A stretch of 36,406 bases of DNA from an uncultured Muribaculaceae bacterium (GCA_947174635.1 CAMWJS010000020.1:1-36406), one strand, 5' to 3'; positions 24,490-31,443 are shown, numbered from the stretch's first letter. Translations and numbers: made by a program. The notes: generated by a model from the letters alone, not told the origin.

Positions 24490-25131
24490 ATGAGCAGAGC
24501 GATAAGTAACAAAAACGTGCTTGCGGCACAGTTTGAGACGGCAGAATTTACGGGCGCATATCTCGCCAGCTTCGGCCGTCCCGAACTGCGCGGGGCGTGG
24601 ATAATTTGGGGAGGCAGCGGCAGCGGCAAAACCACCTTTACGCTCATGCTCTGCAAGTATCTGGCCGGCTTTCGGCGCGTGGCTTACAATTCCCTCGAGC
24701 AGGGGTTGAGCTTATCACTGCAAAAGGCATGGGAGCGCGTGGATATGGCCGAGGCGGGCAGCAATATAATCCTGCTGGCAAAGGAGAGCCTCGCAGAGCT
24801 CCGCAGCCGCCTGATGAAACGCAAAAGCCCGGAAATAATCGTAATTGACAGCCTCCAATATTGGCACGGCTTCAAATGGTCGGACTTCACCCGGCTAAAA
24901 GATGATTTTCCCGACAAACTTTTCATATTCATAAGCCAGGATAAAAGCGGCCAGCCAGCCGGGAACCTGGCGCAGCGTGTGAGATATGACAGCGAGATAA
25001 AAATCAGGGTTGAGGGTTTCAAAGCCTTTGTAACTACTCGCTACGAGGACTCGGAGAACGGCGAGGGCGGCGCCGACTTCATTGTGTGGGAGCAAGGAGC
25101 CGCCGAGTATTGGGCCGAACAAATCAAATAA
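24490..25131 (+). CDS. RecA/RadA-like P-loop ATPase
   Basis: This 213-aa protein has Walker A GGSGSGKT (41-48) followed by TFTLMLCKYLAG. Walker B is EIIVIDSLQYW near residue 114-124. The region FIFISQDKSGQPAG near 150 resembles the L1/switch segment of RadA/DnaB-type RecA folds. C-terminal strands end in ADFIVWEQGAAEYW. It lacks helicase-specific motifs and is short, so it is probably a single RecA-fold ATPase used in phage DNA transactions. Mu itself has no close counterpart at this place. A recombinase-mediator or DNA-damage role is possible but unproven. Confidence 0.75.
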   Translation: MSRAISNKNVLAAQFETAEFTGAYLASFGRPELRGAWIIWGGSGSGKTTFTLMLCKYLAGFRRVAYNSLEQGLSLSLQKAWERVDMAEAGSNIILLAKESLAELRSRLMKRKSPEIIVIDSLQYWHGFKWSDFTRLKDDFPDKLFIFISQDKSGQPAGNLAQRVRYDSEIKIRVEGFKAFVTTRYEDSENGEGGADFIVWEQGAAEYWAEQIK

Positions 25132-25136
25132 CGACT

Positions 25137-25625
25137 ATGGCAAAAAAGGAAAATAAGACAATGGACCAGATACAGCGCGACCTCCTGAAAAAGTTTCACA
25201 CCCTTTGCACGGTGCTGGGGCTTGACAAGGACGCCAAGCGCGCGATCCTGGCAAGCTGGGGCGTTGAGAGCAGCCGCGACCTGAGCCAACACCAATTAAT
25301 AGACATTTGCGCGAAGCTGAGTGAACAGGTGGACGAGAAACAGGGCACGGCAAGGCTTGACAAGCTGCGCAAGCAGGTAATTGCGGCGATTGGCGGCTGG
25401 CTCCGGGAAACCAAGCAGCAGAGCAATATTTCAATAATAAAAGGCATTGCAATGCGCGCCAGCGGTTACAATGACTTCAACAAGATACCGAGGGAGCGAC
25501 TGCGCAACCTAATAGCGACATTTAACAACAAGGTCAAGGACGCCCGCGCGGTTGACGCTCTAACCGACGCGCTGCTGATGCAGCATTACGCCGCCGGCGG
25601 CGAGATTGACCCAACACTAAATTAA
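25137..25625 (+). CDS. GemA/gp16-like protein (DUF1018)
   Basis: The ATG at 25137 gives 162 aa; a longer in-frame start inside the upstream gene is rejected. The sequence matches the gp16/GemA family of Mu-like phages: an N-terminal helical KKFHTLCTVLGLDKDAKRA, the conserved LASWGVESSRDLSQHQL, and a basic helical C-terminus including RASGYNDFNKIPRERLRN. In Mu, GemA affects host gene expression and DNA topology. Its molecular activity here cannot be read. It supports the Mu-like assignment. Confidence 0.8.
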   Translation: MAKKENKTMDQIQRDLLKKFHTLCTVLGLDKDAKRAILASWGVESSRDLSQHQLIDICAKLSEQVDEKQGTARLDKLRKQVIAAIGGWLRETKQQSNISIIKGIAMRASGYNDFNKIPRERLRNLIATFNNKVKDARAVDALTDALLMQHYAAGGEIDPTLN

Positions 25626-25632
25626 CGAGCCG

Positions 25633-25995
25633 ATGAAAAAAAGAAAACTAATTAAGGTTATCCAGTGCAGAGCCTACGGCCCACAGTTTGCCAATCTGAC
25701 CCCGGGCAGTGTTCACGAGATAGTAGCGCCCCCGCCTGGAGAAAAGCGAGCCGGCGGCGTGTGGGTCCAAGGCGTTGGCGAGCCGGTGAAACTGTTGCTC
25801 GGAGAATATGAGCGTATAACAGACCAACAAGAGCGCTGCTGTATCTGCGGCGGAGAACTGAGAAAAGGCGGGTACGACCCGCACCCGGTGGCGAGCTTTG
25901 GCCACTGCTGCGACGCCTGCAATTATGGCGTGGTATTACCCAAGCGAATAGAACTAAGCAAGCGAGAACATGAGCAAAGAACTGGAAAGAATTAA
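25633..25995 (+). CDS. Zinc-ribbon early phage protein, unknown
   Basis: The protein has 120 aa. The N-terminal ~70 residues are a beta-rich segment of the form IKVIQCRAYGPQFANLTPGSVHEIV, ending in VKLLLGEYERI. The C-terminal part has a treble-clef or zinc-ribbon pattern: CCICGG near 74-79, then FGHCCDACNYGV about 20 residues later. Zinc binding is likely from the paired CxxC motifs. Partner or target is unknown. It overlaps the start of the next small gene by 26 nt. Confidence 0.7.
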   Translation: MKKRKLIKVIQCRAYGPQFANLTPGSVHEIVAPPPGEKRAGGVWVQGVGEPVKLLLGEYERITDQQERCCICGGELRKGGYDPHPVASFGHCCDACNYGVVLPKRIELSKREHEQRTGKN

Positions 25996-26134
25996 AGCCT
26001 ATGTGCGGGAGCAGACGGCGGATCTGGCCGAGAATGCCAAGGTCGAACTATTGGACGCCCTGGCATGGTGGGCGAGCGAGGAAGCCGGGCACCTCACATA
26101 TAACTCCCCCGATGCCGAGGACTACGACAATTAA
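25970..26134 (+). CDS. 54-aa early phage protein, unknown
   Basis: A short reading frame within the early operon starts at ATG 25970, overlapping the previous gene by 26 nt and preceded by AGCGAGAAC. The product begins MSKELERIKAYVREQTADL and continues with the amphipathic helix VELLDALAWWASEEAG and an acidic DAEDYDN tail. Continuous helical propensity and normal phage codon use support a real gene. The function is unknown. Confidence 0.6.
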   Translation: MSKELERIKAYVREQTADLAENAKVELLDALAWWASEEAGHLTYNSPDAEDYDN

Positions 26135-26149
26135 CAGTGCTGCGCCGGT

Positions 26150-26212
26150 GTAAAAGGACACAACCCCCAAGCAGTTAAACACAATTTAATAACCACTTAA
26201 ACACCCTTAAAA
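26150..26212 (+). repeat. Detached ribosome-site sequence and phased array C
   Basis: GTAAAAGGACA (26150-26160) is the ribosome-site sequence of other early genes, but no start codon follows it. Instead TTAAA/TTTAA motifs begin at 26174, 26185, 26196 and 26206 (steps 11, 11, 10) up to the ATG at 26213. On the minus strand the unit reads GGTGTTTAA-like, as in arrays B and E. Confidence 0.65.
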
Positions 26213-26950
26213 ATGAGTGAACAGAAGCAAGTAACCATGACGGCGGAACAGCTCGCCAAGTGGGAAGCCTTTCAGGAGGCGGAAGCCAAACGGGAGGCCG
26301 CGGAACAACGCAAGCAGCAGCGCGAGACTTACGCGCAGATGGTAGACGAGGAACTGTGCCAGGCAATCCCCGAACTGCTTAACCTGAGCGGCGAGATAAA
26401 GACCGTTAAAGATACGGTATTCGGCAACTTCGCGGCCATTATCGACATGAAAGCCGAATTATTCGGCACCAAGGACGGCGGCCAGTACAGCCACACATTT
26501 ACCAACAGCGACAGCACTCTGCGGCTCACGCTGGGCGTCAATACCGTGGACGGGTACCGCGACACGGTGGACGATGGTATTGCGATGGTGCGCGGCTATA
26601 TCGAGGGTTTGGCGACCGATGAAAAGACCCAGACGCTTGTGTCGGCCGTGCTCCGGCTTTTGAGCCGCGACGGACAGGGCAACCTCAAGGCCAGCCGTGT
26701 GCTCCAGCTCCGCAAGATGGCGGAGGACAGCGGCGACGAGCAATTCCTGGAGGGCGTGCGCATAATCGAGGAAAGCTACCAGCCGAGCGTTACGCGCCGT
26801 TATATCCGTGCCCAGCGTAAAGACCCCAAGACCGGGGCGTGGGTCAATATCCCGCTGGGCATAACAGACGTTGACCTCTTGCCGGAAAATGAAACGGCCC
26901 CAGAGCCTGACGCAGAAGCGGAGGGAACCGAGGCAGAAGCGGCCGAATAA
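26213..26950 (+). CDS. DUF3164 family phage protein
   Basis: This 245-aa protein resembles the DUF3164 family carried by Mu-like phages in the early region. It starts with a Glu/Lys-rich helix. Then comes a long central region with LSGEIKTVKDTVFGNF and LRLTLGVNTVDGYRDTVDDG. The characteristic C-terminal block is VTRRYIRAQRKDPKTGAWVN, then IPLGITDVD. The last 25 residues are acidic and low-complexity (Glu, Ala, Pro). The biochemical role is not established. The leader upstream is unusual because a phased repeat array occupies the space between a ribosome-site sequence and the start. Confidence 0.75.
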   Translation: MSEQKQVTMTAEQLAKWEAFQEAEAKREAAEQRKQQRETYAQMVDEELCQAIPELLNLSGEIKTVKDTVFGNFAAIIDMKAELFGTKDGGQYSHTFTNSDSTLRLTLGVNTVDGYRDTVDDGIAMVRGYIEGLATDEKTQTLVSAVLRLLSRDGQGNLKASRVLQLRKMAEDSGDEQFLEGVRIIEESYQPSVTRRYIRAQRKDPKTGAWVNIPLGITDVDLLPENETAPEPDAEAEGTEAEAAE

Positions 26951-27042
26951 AAAAAGACCGCGCCGACGTGCCACCGAGTAGCTGACGCCAGCGCTGAGCC
27001 TTGTGTAAAAGGACAGTGCAAAGTTAGTAAAAATCGGTGAGA

Positions 27043-27276
27043 ATGGCAAATAAAAAGCGACATAAAAGCACGTTGGCGCGGGCGGAACAAATAAAAGCGC
27101 TCACGGTTCTGCATTATGAAGCCGGCAACCAAGCGAAATGCTACAAAGCAGTGTGGCGGCGCTGGATAGAGCCTCAGTTTGGCATTTGTTACCGCACATA
27201 TCTGAACTTGCTGGGGCTTGACCCCGACACAGAGCGCCAGCCGGACAATCAACCCTCGTTATTCGACGACCTCTAA
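27043..27276 (+). CDS. Small basic phage protein, last early gene
   Basis: The ATG at 27043 gives 77 aa; a GTG two codons upstream is possible. It is a Lys/Arg-rich, helical protein (MANKKRHKSTLARAEQIKAL, then CYKAVWRRWIEPQFGI) with a central RTYLNLLG and a C-terminal SLFDDL tail. The tail may be a clamp- or partner-binding peptide, but this is speculative. I do not recognise the family. A terminator hairpin follows at once. Confidence 0.65.
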   Translation: MANKKRHKSTLARAEQIKALTVLHYEAGNQAKCYKAVWRRWIEPQFGICYRTYLNLLGLDPDTERQPDNQPSLFDDL

Positions 27277-27279
27277 AAT

Positions 27280-27319
27280 ACACCCCTGACGGCCACGGAA
27301 GCCGTCGGGGGTGTTGTTG
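27280..27319 (+). terminator. Terminator of the early operon
   Basis: ACACCCCTGACGGC (27280-27293) pairs with 27301-27314 over 14 positions with one G-T pair and a 7-nt loop, followed by TGTTGTATA. It lies in the 54-nt gap between convergent early and late operons and can serve both, as the reverse strand also forms the hairpin. Confidence 0.8.
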
Positions 27320-27330
27320 TATAGGTTGGG

Positions 27331-27810
27331 CTATTTAACGGCCGCAGAGAGACCCACAACGCGCGACACGGGGCGCATGGCTGTTGTGTCCTGTGCGGAA
27401 GTGCGGAAGCACTCAATATCTTCCACAATTTCGGCGTGGGCGTGGTTGGTTGCCGACACTGTGTGCATGAAGCCGGCGAAGTTTTCACCGCGTAGCCCCT
27501 GCATGGCGGCATTGACCTGGTCGAGCAGGTCGAAGCGTGCGAGAGCTTCGGCCATTGCCGGATCCTGTGAGCCGTGCAGACCGGCGGAGGCACGGTTGAG
27601 GATATGCAGCCGGACGTTGATGTCGGCACGGCGGGCGGCATTATTCTGCTGGCGCCAGTCGATTGTGTCAAATTCGATAAAGACGGCCGGGAGCGGATAG
27701 ACCGCACCGCCGGCGAAGTGTGAGCCGTTGTCGTTCCAGAGGTCCACGTAAGTAATGCCGGGAACTGTCAGGAGCTTTTCGGCGATGGCTGTAAAGATTT
27801 GTTTTCTCAT
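27331..27810 (-). CDS. Tail-completion / tail-terminator-like protein
   Basis: This 159-aa protein is the last gene of the late operon. The N-terminal pattern KLLTVPGITYVDLWNDN, then YPLPAVFIEFDTIDW and a strand ADINVRLHIL resembles tail-terminator or completion proteins (Mu gp37 and DUF3168-like). The acidic helix and HAEIVEDIECFRTS follow. Similarity is by pattern only. Its ATG overlaps the stop of a 29-codon gene (ATGA). It would act at the top of the tail or in head-tail joining. Confidence 0.5.
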   Translation of the reverse strand: MRKQIFTAIAEKLLTVPGITYVDLWNDNGSHFAGGAVYPLPAVFIEFDTIDWRQQNNAARRADINVRLHILNRASAGLHGSQDPAMAEALARFDLLDQVNAAMQGLRGENFAGFMHTVSATNHAHAEIVEDIECFRTSAQDTTAMRPVSRVVGLSAAVK

Positions 27811-27896
27811 AATTGAAAATTATTCGCTTTTTGGCGGCGCCTCAGCATAGCCCGCACAAGTGCGGCTCTGCGTTCGGCTTGTTCAAAAAGTCTCAT
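27807..27896 (-). CDS. 29-aa translationally coupled peptide
   Basis: A short frame fits exactly between two late genes: its ATG overlaps the gpG-like stop, and its TGA overlaps the next ATG, both as ATGA. The peptide starts MRLFEQAERRAALVRAML and is a basic amphipathic helix ending NNFQL. The coupling at both ends argues that it is translated. Most of it coincides with a 49-bp repeat element whose second copy lies near the contig end, so the gene may have arisen from that element. Confidence 0.5.
   Translation of the reverse strand: MRLFEQAERRAALVRAMLRRRQKANNFQL
27833..27881. repeat. 49-bp structured repeat, copy 1
   Basis: Bases 27833-27881 match 36140-36188 at 42 of 49 positions. Both begin GGCGGCGCCTCAGCATAG and end TTCGGCTTG. 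The centre forms CCGCAC-AA-GTGCGG, extended by GCATAG/CTCTGC. The second copy keeps the hairpin with different bases. Confidence 0.75.
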
Positions 27897-28375
27897 TGTC
27901 TTAAAAAGTCTGTTAATTCAAGATTGAAGCGCTGGAGGTTGTCGGCTATGACGTCCCGGATAATGCGCTGCGTGTCGGGTCCGTCGCCGATGAAGCGGCG
28001 CTCCGGCATGTTTATGACCTTGCCGACTTTCATTAAAGCCATACGGCGCCAGGCTTCGTCTTTGGTTTTCATGAACTGCGCCCAAAAGTAGCGTTTCATT
28101 TTGGCCGTAACGGTTATTTTGCCGCCCTCATTGTGGAGGGTGGTGTAAGGGAGGGCGGACGAAAAGCGCACGCCGTCGCCGGACACTTGCCCCTGTGTAG
28201 ATCGTCGCATTGCACCGGAGACCATGAGCAGGGAGCCACGGGCAGAGTCATGGGCGCGGGGCTTCCACTTGTCGGAGAAAAAGCCCTTACGTTCAAAGTT
28301 GCGGTCGAACTCGTCGGAGAGCTCCACGCGCATGTCGTCGAGAATGTCGGCTTTTAGTTTGTTGGCGTCGAGCAT
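27893..28375 (-). CDS. Phage virion morphogenesis protein (Mu gpG-like)
   Basis: The 160-aa protein matches the gpG / phage virion morphogenesis family (Phage_tail_S). Its N-terminal helix MLDANKLKADILDDMRVEL leads to the characteristic block WKPRAH near 37-42, then LLMVSGAMRRS and LPYTTLHNEGG, and a conserved ERRFIGD near 126. In Mu, gpG acts in head or tail assembly. A short gap on the plus strand separates it from the MuF gene, and a TTTAA pair overlaps its start. Late-operon continuity is therefore broken by an inserted module on the opposite strand. Confidence 0.8.
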   Translation of the reverse strand: MLDANKLKADILDDMRVELSDEFDRNFERKGFFSDKWKPRAHDSARGSLLMVSGAMRRSTQGQVSGDGVRFSSALPYTTLHNEGGKITVTAKMKRYFWAQFMKTKDEAWRRMALMKVGKVINMPERRFIGDGPDTQRIIRDVIADNLQRFNLELTDFLRQ

Positions 28376-28391
28376 TTAATCAGTGTTTAAG
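28375..28391 (+). repeat. TTTAA pair (site D) before the immunity candidate
   Basis: TTTAA motifs begin at 28375 and 28386, 11 bp apart, in the sequence CATTTAATCAGTGTTTAAG. This is the same unit and spacing as arrays B and E. It lies between the gpG-like start and the immunity-candidate promoter. Confidence 0.5.
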
Positions 28392-28415
28392 TGTTATTAT
28401 ATCAGAATAATTTCG

Positions 28416-28423
28416 TAAATTTG
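28416..28423 (+). promoter_or_regulatory. Promoter of the immunity candidate
   Basis: TAAATTTG is a perfect TAnnTTTG box ending 6 nt before the ATG at 28430, so the mRNA would be leaderless or nearly so. The sequence ATATCAGAAT just upstream also precedes the early promoter at 20438. CAGAA is half of the repressor palindrome. No good -33 box is visible. Confidence 0.55.
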
Positions 28424-28429
28424 CGGTGA

Positions 28430-28669
28430 ATGGACAAAATCGCCAAAATATTAGACTATGCCCAAAAAATGGGTGAAGCTGCAAATCATGCTGAAAAGAT
28501 AGGAGCCAACACCGATGGAGTTGTTTATGCGCTCAGCCTTTTAGATGATCACGGCTTTGCTCTGCCCACAGGTTTGCCGCGCCTTATCATAGCCAAGGGG
28601 GAAAATTACAACCTGATAACCGGGGATGACGCACTGACATTGCTGGACTCATTTGACCTCGAGGAATAA
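28430..28669 (+). CDS. Candidate immunity protein for the MuF-linked toxin
   Basis: This 79-aa acidic protein is encoded opposite to the late operon. Its 3' end overlaps the 3' end of the MuF-toxin gene by 21 nt, tail to tail. It is helical at first (KIAKILDYAQKMGEAANHAE) with a beta hairpin PRLIIAKGENYNLITGDDAL and an acidic end. I do not recognise its family. Small size, acidity, adjacency to a toxin domain and an independent promoter fit an immunity gene that must be expressed in the lysogen, when the late operon is silent. The surrounding DNA is more AT-rich than the rest of the late module. Function is inferred from context only. Confidence 0.6.
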   Translation: MDKIAKILDYAQKMGEAANHAEKIGANTDGVVYALSLLDDHGFALPTGLPRLIIAKGENYNLITGDDALTLLDSFDLEE

Positions 28670-30184
28670 GTTTTTAATTTTCGGGTTTATAATTTTGTTG
28701 TCAATTCTGATAACGCCCACCATTCCGGGCTTCATACTCGCAATGTAGCTGCTTACGTCGTCATTGCCGCTCTGGGGGTCAAAATAGCGGACTTTCCCGC
28801 TTGAAACGTCGGCCAAAAATACGTGAGCGCTACCGCCTTTCCAACCGCAATAAATTTCATACACCCCGTCCTCGCTAAATTTTTCGGTGAAATATTCCTG
28901 TAAACGTTTAGCGGTCATTTTTGCGTACTTTTTGCGGCGTTGCCAGCTAAACGTGTAATCATAGTCAACCTTTGAGCCGTCAGCGTTGAGGAAACGCTCC
29001 TCCCACGTAATGCCCTGTGCTTTTAATTCGTCAAAGGCACTGCCTTTAATGTTGGGTTTAGCTTGGAGATTAAAGCCAAGACGGCGCAACCAATGGGTAA
29101 CTGTGCAGGTCTGACAGTTTACGCGGTAGCCACCCCCCTTTGAAAAGTTGGGGTTTTCCTTGCCCTTGTTTGCCTGGTCGTATGTCATGACCTTGCCTTT
29201 GCCAACGCCGAAGCTTTGCTCAATCTCCAGGCAATTCTCGGCTATGGCCTTTTTTTCGTCGGCGGTCAGAGTGTCCGGCAGCTCTGCGATGATGTCGGCA
29301 ATGCGTTGCTCTTTGGTTCGTTCCTCACTCATTTGCTTCACCACCTTTTTAGCGTCGTCAGGCGCTTTATAATAGGGGTGCTTAGGCGGGAACAGTTGCA
29401 GATCCTTGCCGGGGTTAAAGCGGAAAATCTGCTGTTTGGCGGCTTCGGTGCAGTTGTTGCCGCGGAGCATAGAGAGGGCGGGGTCGCTCTGGGGATATTT
29501 GCCCTTACGCACCTGCACGGCCGTGCAGCGGCAATTCCAGCCGTTGGGCGGGAGATAGAGCGACCAGAACGGGTCGGAGGGGGGCAGCGTTGTGCCGTGC
29601 AGAATTGCGTGATCTTCGCGGACGCGGTCGTCCTGAGCCGTGCGGTACTGGAGGTCGTAACGGTCGCCGTCGGCTTCAATCTTTTGCCAGCGGGCAGCCA
29701 TTAGCGACGCGCCGACGGCGTGGTTGTACTCCGCGTAAAGATAGTTATGATTATAACGGTTGTTGACCGTTTCCACGTCGCGCCGGAACGTTTCAAAGGG
29801 CTTTATGTCGCCTTTGTCGGTAACGAGAGAAAGCCCCACCTCGCGGAGCGTGTGGAAAGCCTTGAAGCCGGAGAAAATAAAAGCGTTGTTTTCGAGAGCG
29901 TGGCGCACCGTTTCCGGGACCTCATGGGGCACGCCGGAGTCGATGCCGCGCTTAATCTGTCGGAGCGTTTCGGCAATGAGGCGGCGCGCCTCCGGCGTGT
30001 TGAGCATAGAGGCGTCGAAGCTCCCGGCATTGTAGACCATGCCGGCGGCGTCAAAAAAGGCCGTGTCGTCAAAATCGGGGCCGGGAGTCCCGGCAGACAA
30101 TTCGAGTAGGTCATTCTCATAGAGAGAGGAGAGAGCGGCGTTAAACGCGCGATACGAGCGCCGCAGCCCCACCGTGTCAGCCAA
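28649..30184 (-). CDS. MuF minor head protein fused to papain-fold toxin domain
   Basis: This 511-aa protein has two parts. Residues about 1-280 form the phage MuF-type minor head region, with the signature RVREDHAILHGTTL (188-200) and WNCRC (216-220). A charged linker follows (about 280-325). Residues about 330-511 resemble papain-fold toxin 1 domains of polymorphic toxins, thought to deamidate glutamine. Candidate catalytic residues are Cys357 in YRVNCQTC, His454 in GSAHVF and Asp469 in RYFDPQSG. In this family the phage head would carry the toxin into a new cell or release it. The start is TTG at 30184, 14 nt after the portal stop; no ATG is available for another 48 codons. The 3' part is more AT-rich than the 5' part. 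Confidence 0.8.
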   Translation of the reverse strand: MADTVGLRRSYRAFNAALSSLYENDLLELSAGTPGPDFDDTAFFDAAGMVYNAGSFDASMLNTPEARRLIAETLRQIKRGIDSGVPHEVPETVRHALENNAFIFSGFKAFHTLREVGLSLVTDKGDIKPFETFRRDVETVNNRYNHNYLYAEYNHAVGASLMAARWQKIEADGDRYDLQYRTAQDDRVREDHAILHGTTLPPSDPFWSLYLPPNGWNCRCTAVQVRKGKYPQSDPALSMLRGNNCTEAAKQQIFRFNPGKDLQLFPPKHPYYKAPDDAKKVVKQMSEERTKEQRIADIIAELPDTLTADEKKAIAENCLEIEQSFGVGKGKVMTYDQANKGKENPNFSKGGGYRVNCQTCTVTHWLRRLGFNLQAKPNIKGSAFDELKAQGITWEERFLNADGSKVDYDYTFSWQRRKKYAKMTAKRLQEYFTEKFSEDGVYEIYCGWKGGSAHVFLADVSSGKVRYFDPQSGNDDVSSYIASMKPGMVGVIRIDNKIINPKIKNLFLEVK

Positions 30185-30198
30185 TCGCAGGGCGGGGC

Positions 30199-31443
30199 TC
30201 AGTCGAAAAAACGGTCGGGCTGTGTTTTGGCTTCGCGCGGGCTTTCCACTGGGATGCCGAGTGTTTCGGTGATGTGTTCGCCGGGCACGTTGAAATATTC
30301 GAGGACGAGGCGCAGGTTTTCGCGGTTCTCAGCCGGGGAGAACGCAGCGGCATTGTTCCACTGGAAGCGCAGGCCCTTGACGGGGAAGCCGTGCAGCTCC
30401 ATGAGAGGGAGGAGGCGGCCGTTGACAATGTGGGCGCACATGATGGCGTCGCTTTCAGTCGTGCGCTCAAAAATTTCGAGGTGTACTTCGGACTGTGAGA
30501 GCGAGGAACCGGAGTCGATGGTCATTGTCTGATTTAACACGACCTTTGACAGCTCAGAGTTGCAACGGTCCACGCGGCGGTCATAGACGTTGTAAGCGTC
30601 GCCGCGGCTGCTTTCCTTAATCTCTATTTCGGTGCCGTCGCTTGTAACGATATACTGGGCGGCTCCCATCTTTTCGAGGGCTGCTTCGAGCTTCGCGCGC
30701 TCCGAGTCGTCGAGAGTGTTTGCACGGGCTATGCGCATGGGCATACCGAAGATTTCGCCGAACACGTCCCAATAAGCCAGCATGTTTTTTTTGCTGATAC
30801 AGGAGGGGGCGCACTTAAGGAGCAGACCGAGGTCGCGAGGTTTACCCACTTCCACGCACCAGTTGGCAATGTCGCCCTCGCGGTATGGTATGCCCTGGCG
30901 CCAGTCACCGCCAGCGTCGCGGACGAGGACGCCGTATTCGGGCACAACGTGTTTGCGGGGCACAAGCTCCACGCCGGAGAAGCGGACGGGGCCATTGTCG
31001 CGCACCACGTCGCCCAGCTGTATGAGCGTCGGCCCCCAGTAGATGGAGTCGAGGCAAAGGCTGAGGAAGTCGGCGAACCATTCACTTTGCAGCAATTCGG
31101 TCGCCTCCGGGTTTTCCTTGCCGTTGGCGTCAACGAGGCGGAAATCCTTTTGCAGGACCTTGCCCTTGCGCTGGGCGATACAGCCGGAGAGGTGTGCGTC
31201 GAGTACACAATCGGCGTAAATGTCGTAAAGCCGGCAACGGTTTGGGCTTTCGTAGTCGATGGCCATTTGATGGGCGGCGCGCCAGTCGGCCACGTCCTTT
31301 TTGGTGAGACTGTCGGTCTGCTGCTGGAGCATAGCCGACAACTTAATGCCCTGTTTAGAATTGAGGGCACGAGAAAGCGCCACCAGCTCCGAGCGGGTGG
31401 GTCGGCTGAAAAAATCGCGTATGTTTGAAATTAAATTAGCCAT
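30199..31443 (-). CDS. Phage portal protein (Mu gp29-like, DUF935)
   Basis: The portal forms the ring through which DNA enters the head. The start at 31443 gives 414 aa; an in-frame ATG at 31479 inside the spike gene adds 12 residues and cannot be excluded. DUF935 features are an early block YESPNRCRLYDIYAD, AHLSGCIAQRKGKVL, FSGVELVPRKHVVPEYG, the hinge YWDVFGEIFGMPMRIAR near 230, and late SEVHLEIFERTTESDA. At about 410 aa it is shorter than Mu gp29 (512 aa), but the family blocks are all in place. It follows baseplate genes, an order unlike Mu. Confidence 0.85.
   Translation of the reverse strand: MANLISNIRDFFSRPTRSELVALSRALNSKQGIKLSAMLQQQTDSLTKKDVADWRAAHQMAIDYESPNRCRLYDIYADCVLDAHLSGCIAQRKGKVLQKDFRLVDANGKENPEATELLQSEWFADFLSLCLDSIYWGPTLIQLGDVVRDNGPVRFSGVELVPRKHVVPEYGVLVRDAGGDWRQGIPYREGDIANWCVEVGKPRDLGLLLKCAPSCISKKNMLAYWDVFGEIFGMPMRIARANTLDDSERAKLEAALEKMGAAQYIVTSDGTEIEIKESSRGDAYNVYDRRVDRCNSELSKVVLNQTMTIDSGSSLSQSEVHLEIFERTTESDAIMCAHIVNGRLLPLMELHGFPVKGLRFQWNNAAAFSPAENRENLRLVLEYFNVPGEHITETLGIPVESPREAKTQPDRFFD

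Noticed and set aside
27813-28091. 92-codon plus-strand frame opposite the gpG-like gene
   Set aside because: It is antisense to a well supported gene; its resemblance to the frame at 36108 comes only from the shared 49-bp repeat.
29148-29704. Plus-strand frames opposite the MuF-toxin gene as extra immunity genes
   Set aside because: They lie fully antisense to the coding region with no promoter or ribosome site. Only the gene at 28430 has its own non-overlapping body and promoter.
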